This document shows, piece after piece, positions 55,587 through 62,107 of a stretch of DNA of 64,000 nucleotides. Location: the NCBI RefSeq assembly GCF_007748195.1, contig NZ_CP037920.1, forward strand, positions 2,729,501-2,793,500, written 5' to 3'. How positions within the stretch are numbered: position 1 is the first letter of the stretch; each line of letters begins with the position of its first letter. The notes below the pieces were generated by a model. That model was given only the letters and a program-made list of their open reading frames with translations, did not search any database and was not told where the DNA came from. The translations under genes were made by a program, and so were the position numbers. Origin of the DNA: Gimesia aquarii. Its GTDB lineage: Bacteria; Planctomycetota; Planctomycetia; Planctomycetales; Planctomycetaceae.

Positions 55587-56633
55587 CTATTCATTAGCTG
55601 AGTGTGGATCATTCAAGCGTTTGAGTGGCACTTTTAGAAAATGAACTCCATTCCGATTCATAAACACCGTACCTATATGAGAGTCATCTATCTGAACTGT
55701 GCGTGCTGAATAGTAACGGGCTGTTACAGGTGTTTTGGGGAGCAGAACAATCGTTTGAGTTGAATCCCATGTTTGTCCATCGTCCATCGATAAATTATAT
55801 CTCAGTCCATAATTCTTGTTGCCGATTCCCCATGTAACAAGGACACGTCCATTCGAGAGAGTGGTGAGATATCGACCTTCGGCATTGTCTCGCTTATCGG
55901 GAATAGCGGGAAAACCATTCGCCACTGACCAATGTTGACCATTGTCTGTGGAACGCAGCAGAACCGGTCCCATAGCCAGTAGCGACTCTGTTGACGTACG
56001 TACAATTTGTTGGAATTCATGTTGGTTTTTATCTGGTCCAACTAAGGGGTATGTTGTGAGCGTTTCAGTCTGTGGTTCGAACAGTCGTGGCGGACCAACA
56101 CGTAGCGGTAATAGCCATCGTCCATTACTCCATGGTAGTACATTGTGGCGAACGGCTCCGAGATGCTTTTCATCGATGGGACCTATCAATTGTTGTTCGC
56201 TCCATGTCTGTCCCTGATCTTCACTGAGCGTGTAGAGTAATGCGCGTTCGTAATACCCGTCATTCTGTTTGTCATCGGCAATATAGTTCCAGGTAACAAG
56301 AATGCGGCCGTCTGGCAGGGTATCGGCTGTGCCGGGATAGACTTCAAACTTCTTTACTTTGCGAATGACTTGGGGACGTTTTGCAGAAGTGGGAATCGGC
56401 TTAGGGGCTAACCAGGTCTTGCCTGCATCTTTTGAACGAGAACACATCAACACATTGTCCCCTTTAAAAACGACGATCAATACTCCGTTCCTGGCACGGC
56501 AGATCGACGGATGGATGTGGCCTTTGATCGGTTTAGAAATGATGGAGACTGGTTTTTCATCTGCCTGGGCGCGGTGATTTATCAAAAGCAATGTCATTGT
56601 GAGGACAGAAGCGAATTTGTGATTGTATAACAT
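55587..56633 (-). CDS. Secreted sialidase/BNR-repeat glycosidase
   Basis: 348 aa; signal peptide 1-24 (VLTMTLLLINHRAQA). Four Asp-box (S-x-D-x-G-x-x-W) repeats: 'SKDAGKTWLAP', 'SEDQGQTWSEQ', 'STDNGQHWSVA' and 'SMDDGQTWDST', the mark of a six-bladed exo-alpha-sialidase-like propeller. No FRIP motif is clear, so it may be an inactive or non-sialic-acid member. Its start is 3 bp from the stop of the ceramidase fusion upstream, so they are co-translated. Confidence 0.9.
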   Translation of the reverse strand: MLYNHKFASVLTMTLLLINHRAQADEKPVSIISKPIKGHIHPSICRARNGVLIVVFKGDNVLMCSRSKDAGKTWLAPKPIPTSAKRPQVIRKVKKFEVYPGTADTLPDGRILVTWNYIADDKQNDGYYERALLYTLSEDQGQTWSEQQLIGPIDEKHLGAVRHNVLPWSNGRWLLPLRVGPPRLFEPQTETLTTYPLVGPDKNQHEFQQIVRTSTESLLAMGPVLLRSTDNGQHWSVANGFPAIPDKRDNAEGRYLTTLSNGRVLVTWGIGNKNYGLRYNLSMDDGQTWDSTQTIVLLPKTPVTARYYSARTVQIDDSHIGTVFMNRNGVHFLKVPLKRLNDPHSANE

Positions 56634-56636
56634 TTC

Positions 56637-59132
56637 TCAATGCGCCTTGTTTTCTGTTGCCGCTTGTCGCAGGAGTGTCAGAGCGGTTTCAACCAGCATT
56701 TCACCACTGCCGGGTTGAACTGCCGAGTTGGTTACTTCATAGCTGCCACCTGCATAAGCCGCCCGGTGTGGGATATAGATTGTCTCAACAGCGTTCGATA
56801 ATTCGACAATGATTGTTGTCGGGAACTGCGAAGCCTGCTTGATTGCCAGACCCAATTCGACGAAGACCTCACCGGGAAGGCAGACGATCGCGACGTCATT
56901 CCCAACCGTCATCACGGTTACGTCAACTGGTAACGTCTCCCCGATGCCGGATAACGAACGACTCAGCCCCCACGTGATATGATCGGTTGTTTTGGCAAGT
57001 GGTTGATGATGACGAAGTTGATCGAGGATTAATTTTTTGTAAGCGGTGACATGGTCAAAAAAGTCCACCTTTCCACCTTGATTGGCAATTTTGAGAAGTT
57101 TTATAGAACGATCGACTTCTTCACGTGTCGCATCCTGTAACGGTAATTTTACAACCTTCGAATGAACTGTCAGATTAGTGTTTTCAACCAGTTTCAAATG
57201 TGAGAGCTGCTTGCTGATTGATTGGCCAAGAGAATGCCCGATAAAGTCCGCCTTATTTCTAACGGGAGTTGCAGGATTGGCATGATTGATATCGCCACAA
57301 CATCCGGTTCCAAAAATCGAAATCAGTTCGGAACCAAATTCATCACGCAACATGCGTTCGATGAAATAAGGATAGTCAGCACTCCACTTCGTCCCACCAA
57401 CTGTGTCGAGATGTAGCGCAAAGTTGCTGAGTACACATCGATGCGTTCCGTCCTCCGGATTCCGTATTGAGAGCAAACCAATTTCGTCATCAATGGGACC
57501 AGCGGCGCGGACGACATCAGGATTACTGAAAGATTGCCAGGTGCGCACACTGCCATCGCGCATTACAAATCGTCGGTTAAATGCAACTTTAGTCTTCTGC
57601 TGTGCAGAACCAGCTTGCAGTATTGAAGGTTTCGCGCTTTGATTGGCTTGTATGATTGCACTTACCGGGCCGTTAATCAGTTTTTCAACATACTTCAACC
57701 GCAGATCCTTCTGCTTCTCTTTACCAAGATACAAATAGAGTTCTTTCATGTAGTCAGGGGCAGTGTGTGAGTGCGTTGCTGCAATCACAATATTTTTCAC
57801 TGGAATCCCCGTTTTCGCGGAAGCAATCTGACGAACTTCTTTTGAGAAATCTGTGGCGATGCCAACTAAATCGCAGACGACGAGTGCGGCTGATGTATCA
57901 TCATCACGAAATACGATGGCTTTAGTTTTGAGAGGATCAATGGTTCCTTCTGCCAGTCGTTCATGGTAGTAACCTGCCATTGGGAAACCTCTGGGGGGCG
58001 TGATGTCGACTTCCGCAACACCGACTCGCAAGCCACTATGTGCATCCTTATCGGGGATCGCTTCACGTCGAATCGCGGCTAACCACATTTTGGCTGCATT
58101 GCGCTGACCAATTCCGGAAAAATGACGACGTGATTTGGCATCACCGCGGTTTTCTCCATTGAGGGTGTCCGTATCTGGTCCCGAGAAAAAGCCGGGTTGT
58201 TTAATCAACCTATCAATGGCGTCACGAATTTGTTTTTCTCCAGCAGAATCATTGTAAACTGTTGGATGAATCGTCGATTTTGCCAGTAACCACGGTGGTT
58301 CAAATCCCCACACCTTTACTGCAGTGTTGCGTATCGACTGCAGGTTCTTGACATATTGCGCGGTCGAAGTCTTTCCCAGGACGTCTGATTCTCCCTGTTG
58401 CCATAAGATAGCTCGAAATCCTCCCAGAGCCTTACCTGCCGAGACCAATCGAGGATGCAGATTTCCATCAGGCATCCATTGCTTCGATGAAGTCGAAGCC
58501 ACGCCGACATTCGCGAAACCTACTGGTACTTGTAGTTCAGCTGCTAGTGCATCTCCCAGGGGGGGCCAGATGGAACCACCGTTGCTTCCATCGGGGGCAG
58601 GCTGAGGATCATTGGCGACGGTCCATGTTTGCTTCGCCCCATTGAAAGCAACCACGCGCTGTTGTGGGTCTGTGACCTTTAGCCGTTCATCGTTGCAGTT
58701 GGTCGCATACGATTGGCCAGCTATGAGAAAGACTTCACCAACTCCCATTGGTTCGACCGCACCAACATTTAAAATATTGTCTTTCTTGCGGCAGCGAACT
58801 TCCAGGCGATACCAGCCACCAGCTTTGATTCTCGCTGTCCCCTCAAACTTTTTACCTTTCCTATTCGGTTTAAAGATTGTCCAGGCAGTGCTCTTTGCTG
58901 ATTTGTCAGCGAGCGGCACAACACGATATTCCCACGTGACACTGTCTATTCCATCTGGAAACCTACCAGAGATCTTAACATCAGCAAATCCAATTCCCGG
59001 AGCAACGCCCGTTCGTTGAATGACCTGTGAGGCTTGTGGATGTTCCAAGTGTAGCAGATCTGCACCGAAGGCAGTGGAAGAAGCCCATTGAAGTAAACCG
59101 ACCAAAATGAAAACACGAGAAGTAAGCTGCAT
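56637..59132 (-). CDS. Secreted sialate-O-acetylesterase-like / neutral ceramidase-like fusion
   Basis: 831 aa; signal peptide 1-23 ending AFGA. About 100-350 is an SGNH carbohydrate esterase (SASA/DUF303): 'VFLIAGQSYATNCNDE' (Ser after GQ), 'AILWQQGESDV'. About 365-820 is a neutral/alkaline non-lysosomal ceramidase N-domain: 'VGVAEVDITPPRGFPMAGYY', 'IVIAATHSHTAPDYM' and 'SIFGTGCCGDINHANPATPV'. The fusion of a sugar-acetyl esterase to a ceramidase-like amidase is planctomycete-typical and suggests use of glycolipid- or glycan-derived acyl/acetyl groups. It is followed within 3 bp by the sialidase gene, together suggesting degradation of acetylated sialoglycan-like material (inference). Confidence 0.9.
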   Translation of the reverse strand: MQLTSRVFILVGLLQWASSTAFGADLLHLEHPQASQVIQRTGVAPGIGFADVKISGRFPDGIDSVTWEYRVVPLADKSAKSTAWTIFKPNRKGKKFEGTARIKAGGWYRLEVRCRKKDNILNVGAVEPMGVGEVFLIAGQSYATNCNDERLKVTDPQQRVVAFNGAKQTWTVANDPQPAPDGSNGGSIWPPLGDALAAELQVPVGFANVGVASTSSKQWMPDGNLHPRLVSAGKALGGFRAILWQQGESDVLGKTSTAQYVKNLQSIRNTAVKVWGFEPPWLLAKSTIHPTVYNDSAGEKQIRDAIDRLIKQPGFFSGPDTDTLNGENRGDAKSRRHFSGIGQRNAAKMWLAAIRREAIPDKDAHSGLRVGVAEVDITPPRGFPMAGYYHERLAEGTIDPLKTKAIVFRDDDTSAALVVCDLVGIATDFSKEVRQIASAKTGIPVKNIVIAATHSHTAPDYMKELYLYLGKEKQKDLRLKYVEKLINGPVSAIIQANQSAKPSILQAGSAQQKTKVAFNRRFVMRDGSVRTWQSFSNPDVVRAAGPIDDEIGLLSIRNPEDGTHRCVLSNFALHLDTVGGTKWSADYPYFIERMLRDEFGSELISIFGTGCCGDINHANPATPVRNKADFIGHSLGQSISKQLSHLKLVENTNLTVHSKVVKLPLQDATREEVDRSIKLLKIANQGGKVDFFDHVTAYKKLILDQLRHHQPLAKTTDHITWGLSRSLSGIGETLPVDVTVMTVGNDVAIVCLPGEVFVELGLAIKQASQFPTTIIVELSNAVETIYIPHRAAYAGGSYEVTNSAVQPGSGEMLVETALTLLRQAATENKAH

Positions 59133-59429
59133 TTGTCTTGTGACCTTATTTACTGGCAGGCGGGAAACGCTTTAGATAGTGTCGTATCTCTATTATGGTT
59201 AGAAACAAGAGAGAGAACAACTTCAGGAATCCAACTTCACTCCAGTCGATAGGTTCTTTTATTCGAATATCTCAAATTCACTTTCTGTAGGTCGTTTCTC
59301 TATCGAGATTAAATTCTGAATATTTAAGAATTGTGCGAACTTTTTTGCTTTACTGCGCATCTCAGTAATCACAAGCACAATTAACATTCTATGTGAAAGT
59401 GGTTTTCTTAATGTGCCCTTTATCAAAAA
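59133..59429. other. Intergenic region upstream of the ceramidase gene
   Basis: About 300 bp, AT-rich. The promoter of the minus-strand ceramidase gene should lie at the left; no coding or repeat pattern seen. Confidence 0.4.
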
Positions 59430-59579
59430 TGAGTTTTGTCAGTAGGAATCAAGAAGAGCAACAATTTGGCAATCAGTTTGCCAATGAGTTGTCCGGACAA
59501 ATTCTGCGCCTATGACACTTCTCATTAAGAGAGCCTTGCAACAAGGTCCGGTGTCATAAACGACGCCGGACCTTTTTTT
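59430..59579 (+). ncRNA. Structured RNA candidate ending in a strong terminator, upstream of the tRNA array
   Basis: Three hairpins in a row: TTGGCAA/TTGCCAA (59466-59484), the palindrome TTGTCCGGACAA (59489-59500), and a terminator stem (59543-59574). CCTTG/CAAGG (59534-59546) can compete with the terminator's first strand. No protein frame fits. It may be a small RNA or a leader that controls read-through into the tRNAs. Confidence 0.45.
59543..59579 (+). terminator. Rho-independent terminator
   Basis: AAGGTCCGG (59543-59551) pairs with CCGGACCTT (59566-59574), extended inside by GTC/GAC, followed by a seven-T run on the plus strand. Confidence 0.85.
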
Positions 59580-59596
59580 ATTCCCCTTGTCATTAT

Positions 59597-59668
59597 GGAT
59601 CGATAGCTTAGATGGTAAAGCGCCTGGTTGAAGCCCAGGAGACACGGGTTCGAGCACCGTTTGATCCA
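59597..59668 (+). tRNA. tRNA-Phe (GAA)
   Basis: Acceptor GGATCGA pairs with TTGATCC (one G-U); anticodon stem CCTGG/CCAGG with loop TTGAAGC, anticodon GAA at 59630-59632. The last T-stem pair (G53-A61) is mismatched, which is abnormal. No encoded CCA. Confidence 0.85.
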
Positions 59669-59696
59669 CTTTGCGCTCAAATTGCGCAAACAATAT

Positions 59697-59768
59697 GGCC
59701 CGTTCGTCTATCGCGTAGGATACCGCTCTTTCAAGGCGGAGAGGTGGGTTCGATTCCCATACGGGTCA
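59697..59768 (+). tRNA. tRNA-Glu (TTC)
   Basis: GGCCCGT/ACGGGTC acceptor (one G-U), anticodon stem CCGCT/GGCGG, loop CTTTCAA with TTC at 59730-59732, T-arm with TTCGATT loop. The spacer before it forms a TTTGCGC/GCGCAAA hairpin, possibly a processing signal. Confidence 0.9.
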
Positions 59769-59781
59769 CTATTTTTTTGTT

Positions 59782-59853
59782 GGTAGTCGAGGGTTGGTCG
59801 CCCAAGTCGTTCTGATAAAGCGGCGGCGCTGAGTTCGATTCTCAGGTCTACCA
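59782..59853 (+). tRNA. tRNA-Ile (GAT), degenerate D-arm
   Basis: GGTAGTC/GTCTACC acceptor with one T-T mismatch; anticodon stem TCGTT/AGCGG with two G-U pairs, loop CTGATAA, anticodon GAT at 59814-59816; T-stem CTGAG/CTCAG is perfect. Position 8 is not T and the D-arm is poor. Confidence 0.7.
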
Positions 59854-59931
59854 TTCACAGGTTTATTCGTAACGATTGACCAAGATCGTCCATAAAACAA
59901 ATTTTTCAAGAACAATTCAAAAGGGAATACT

Positions 59932-60060
59932 ATGAGCGAACAAGAACGCTGGAAACAGATACCCCCGACCGATACTCGAGGTCGTGGTGTAATGGTAGCA
60001 TCACTGATTTTTACTCAGGCGGGTGAGGGTTCAAATCCTTCCGACCTCATTCAACATTGA
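59932..60060 (+). CDS. Short ORF overlapping tRNA-Lys, doubtful
   Basis: 42 codons from ATG 59932 with AAGGG 6 nt upstream ('MSEQERWKQIPPTDTRGRG...'). The last two thirds coincide with the tRNA-Lys(TTT) gene. Only the first ~15 codons are outside it. It may be the truncated head of a gene interrupted by tRNA insertion. Confidence 0.25.
   Translation: MSEQERWKQIPPTDTRGRGVMVASLIFTQAGEGSNPSDLIQH
59978..60049 (+). tRNA. tRNA-Lys (TTT)
   Basis: Perfect 7-bp acceptor GAGGTCG/CGACCTC; anticodon stem (A)CTGA/TCAG(G), loop TTTTTAC, anticodon TTT at 60010-60012; T-loop TTCAAAT. It is one of three homologous Lys-like copies in the array. Confidence 0.85.
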
Positions 60061-60129
60061 TGCGTAGCTCAGTGGTAGAGCAGCGTCCTTATAAGTCGCA
60101 GGTCGTGGGATCGATTCCTGCCGCATCAA
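60058..60129 (+). tRNA. tRNA with anticodon TAT (Ile, AUA-type), derived from the Val-like copy
   Basis: Acceptor TGATGCG/CGCATCA is perfect and identical to the tRNA-Val at 60225. Anticodon stem GCGTC/GTCGC has a T-T mismatch; loop CTTATAA, anticodon TAT at 60090-60092, one base from Val TAC. The T-loop starts with A instead of T (ATCGATT). Function doubtful; could be a mutated copy or an AUA decoder. Confidence 0.6.
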
Positions 60130-60142
60130 TTGAACCTAACAA

Positions 60143-60216
60143 TGGGATTGAGGTTTTGATGGCGGAATCCCTAATTCTTATTCAAGTGGATGAAGATTCA
60201 AACCCTTCCGACCTCA
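60143..60216 (+). pseudogene. Decayed tRNA-Lys-like copy
   Basis: Homologous to the Lys copies at 59978 and 60312. Its start shares TGGGATTGAGGT with the latter; its end shares CTTCCGACCTCATTCAACAT with the former, which makes it chimeric. The anticodon stem CCTAA/TCAAG and the last T-stem pair are mismatched; the loop would give CTT. Confidence 0.7.
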
Positions 60217-60224
60217 TTCAACAT

Positions 60225-60297
60225 TGATGCGTAGCTCAGTGGTTAGAGCGGCGTTCTTACAAGACGCAAGTCGTGGGTTCGAATCCCACCGCATCAA
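60225..60297 (+). tRNA. tRNA-Val (TAC)
   Basis: TGATGCG/CGCATCA acceptor; anticodon stem GCGTT/GACGC (one G-U), loop CTTACAA, TAC at 60258-60260; T-loop TTCGAAT is perfect. No CCA. Confidence 0.9.
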
Positions 60298-60311
60298 CTA
60301 AATCTATCAAT

Positions 60312-60384
60312 GGGATTGAGGTGTTAGCGGCAGCATTCTTGGTTCTTACCCAGGTAGGTGAGGGTTCAAGTCCCTCCAGTCCCA
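60312..60384 (+). tRNA. tRNA-Lys (CTT)
   Basis: GGGATTG/CAGTCCC acceptor (one G-U); anticodon stem CTTGG/CCAGG, loop TTCTTAC, CTT at 34-36; T-arm GAGGG/CCCTC. Discriminator A. Confidence 0.85.
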
Positions 60385-60416
60385 CTTCGAAACAATCGAA
60401 AAGAAATTCAATAGAA

Positions 60417-60491
60417 TGCGGTGGTGCTCGTGTTGGTACGGGCGGTCGGCTGTTAACCGACCTGACGCAGGTTCGATTCCTGTCGCCGCAG
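60417..60491 (+). tRNA. tRNA-Asn (GTT)
   Basis: TGCGGTG/CGCCGCA acceptor with U1-A72 and discriminator G as in bacterial tRNA-Asn; perfect anticodon stem GTCGG/CCGAC, loop CTGTTAA, GTT at 60452-60454. Confidence 0.9.
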
Positions 60492-60502
60492 CTTAACAAT
60501 TC

Positions 60503-60585
60503 GGAAGTCATCCGGCTGGATGAGGGGCCTGTCTCGAAAACAGGTGCGGTTCACCCCGTTGTGGGTTCGAGTCCCACGACTTCCG
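60503..60585 (+). tRNA. tRNA-Ser (CGA)
   Basis: GGAAGTC/GACTTCC acceptor, discriminator G; anticodon stem CCTGT/ACAGG, loop CTCGAAA, CGA at 60535-60537; long variable arm of the class II type. Confidence 0.9.
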
Positions 60586-60596
60586 CTACAAAATTT

Positions 60597-60667
60597 GTGC
60601 TCTTGGCCGAGCGGTTAGGTTCCAGATTTCCAATCTGGCCAGGCGGGTTCGACTCCCGCAGAGCACT
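60597..60667 (+). tRNA. tRNA-Gly (TCC)
   Basis: GTGCTCT/AGAGCAC acceptor, discriminator T as in bacterial Gly; stem CCAGA/TCTGG, loop TTTCCAA, TCC at 60629-60631. It touches the next tRNA without a spacer base. Confidence 0.9.
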
Positions 60668-60738
60668 TTGGGGGTCGGCTAATGGGAGGCTACCTGCCTT
60701 TGAAGCAGGAGGTGAAGGTTCGATTCCTTCTCCCCAAA
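60668..60738 (+). tRNA. tRNA-Gln (TTG)
   Basis: TTGGGGG/TCCCCAA acceptor (one G-U), stem CCTGC/GCAGG, loop CTTTGAA, TTG at 60700-60702; T-arm GAAGG/CCTTC. Last gene of the array; no terminator is obvious after it. Confidence 0.88.
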
Positions 60739-60915
60739 AAATTTGAAAAGAGTCGGAATCCAAGACAAAGCAACGGTGCTAGTAAAGAGTTGGAACGAGA
60801 CTTCGTAACCTTAACAGCACACGTTCGTTACCCGTAATCACACACCAGTAGAAGTATATCTAATAGGTTGAGATGGCGGTTTTATTGCCATTTTAAATTT
60901 TTTGCAAATCTAGTA

Positions 60916-60950
60916 TTGTTCTTATATATAGACTGTCTATAATTAAAGAC
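60916..60950 (+). promoter_or_regulatory. padR promoter with operator palindrome, probably leaderless
   Basis: TTGTTC (60916-60921) and a perfect TATAAT (60938-60943) are 16 bp apart, putting the start of transcription at about the ATG (60951). A TATAGACTGTCTATA palindrome (60927-60941) overlaps the spacer and -10, a fit for self-repression by a PadR dimer. No Shine-Dalgarno precedes the ATG. Confidence 0.65.
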
Positions 60951-61304
60951 ATGCTAAATATTACCGGTGACAAACTACGTGGGCATCTGGAAATGATGGT
61001 GCTTTCCTCCCTTAAACAAGGCGAAGCTCATGGTCTGGAAATCGTTAAGCGATTGGAAGCCGCTGGTTCAGGCGCTTTAAAGCTCAAAGAAGGTTCCCTT
61101 TACCCGGCTCTTTATCGACTTGAGCAGGCTGGCTATGTGAAAGCACAGTGGGAGGGGGAAAGTTCAGGACGACGTGGCGCCAGACGACGACTCTATAATT
61201 TAACGGCTAAGGGGAAACGGAAGCTAACCCAAGGTCAGCAAGAGTGGACTGAATTTGTTACTGTCATGAGCAATATTCTTGGAGTTCCGGTATGGAAGAA
61301 CTGA
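60951..61304 (+). CDS. PadR-family transcriptional regulator
   Basis: 117 aa. The PadR winged helix: 'LRGHLEMMVLSSLKQGEAHG', 'LEIVKRLEAAGSGALKLKEG', 'SLYPALYRLEQAGYVKAQWE', 'GARRRLYNLTAKGKRKL', then a short C-terminal dimer helix. Short (subfamily-1-like) PadR proteins bind palindromic operators and respond to small ligands. Its stop overlaps the next gene by 13 nt, so both are coupled. The likely operator is at 60927-60941. Confidence 0.95.
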   Translation: MLNITGDKLRGHLEMMVLSSLKQGEAHGLEIVKRLEAAGSGALKLKEGSLYPALYRLEQAGYVKAQWEGESSGRRGARRRLYNLTAKGKRKLTQGQQEWTEFVTVMSNILGVPVWKN

Positions 61305-62026
61305 TGATTCATGTCGAGAAAGTTGTCCGACCTCTTCGCATTCCTCTGAAGCAAAAAGGTTTGATTCGCGAAGAGTTGCTGAACCACCTCACAGAGATCT
61401 ATGAAGAAGAACTTCAGGAGCATGACAAATCAGAATTGGCAATGAAGGTCGCTCTGGAGAGGTTTGGTCCCGCAGAGATCATCTCTCGCCATCTTAAGGA
61501 ATCATTACCCTGGTATTTTATGCTGTTTTCGTACTTGCCAATGTTCGCACCTGTTCGATTATGGCCATTGTCAACTTGGGCGATTATCCGGCGAGCTTGG
61601 TTAACAGGAATGCTATTCTGGCTCGCGGTTGGAATTCCATGGTGCGGTGTGCTCATCGCGACTGGGCGCAAATCCATTGAAAGTGCTTCCGCACTCTGGC
61701 TGATATTGAGTATTTTTGGTTTCGTGGAACTGGCAATGGCGATTGGTATTTTCGGAGCGATGCATGGAGCCTACGGTCAGCGCAAATCAATGTGGCGAAC
61801 AATTCTCTTTGCTATAGGTGGCTGTATTGGATTGACTGCTGCAATTGCTCTTTTAAAATATTTTGTTACTCCAGAACTCTCGCCTGGAGTCTTTGTGATC
61901 TCGCTTCTGATGCCACTTTGCATAATGGCAATCTCAGCACTCCCAGGGTTCGCAAAACTGATTCATCAAGATGTTGAGAGTACTAAGCGAGCTGATGAAT
62001 GGAATCAACTCATCGTAGATGAGTGA
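61292..62026 (+). CDS. HAAS/permease-prefix membrane protein partnered with PadR
   Basis: 244 aa. The N-terminal ~70 residues ('LKQKGLIREELLNHLTEIYE', 'AMKVALERFGPAEIISRHLK') match the HAAS/permease-prefix domain, typically encoded next to PadR regulators. Five or six transmembrane helices follow (about 75-225). ATG 61292 (GGAG 8 nt before) overlaps padR; ATG 61304, in a TGATG stop-start overlap, is equally possible. HAAS-containing proteins are thought to be PadR-linked anti-regulator or transport-like partners; function not proven. Confidence 0.85.
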   Translation: MEELMIHVEKVVRPLRIPLKQKGLIREELLNHLTEIYEEELQEHDKSELAMKVALERFGPAEIISRHLKESLPWYFMLFSYLPMFAPVRLWPLSTWAIIRRAWLTGMLFWLAVGIPWCGVLIATGRKSIESASALWLILSIFGFVELAMAIGIFGAMHGAYGQRKSMWRTILFAIGGCIGLTAAIALLKYFVTPELSPGVFVISLLMPLCIMAISALPGFAKLIHQDVESTKRADEWNQLIVDE

Positions 62027-62107
62027 ACCTCGGGGGCTCTGTTTTCTTGTTGCATGATTCAGTTTGACGATCACTGTTGTTTCGCATCAGTTGAATTATG
62101 AATCATA

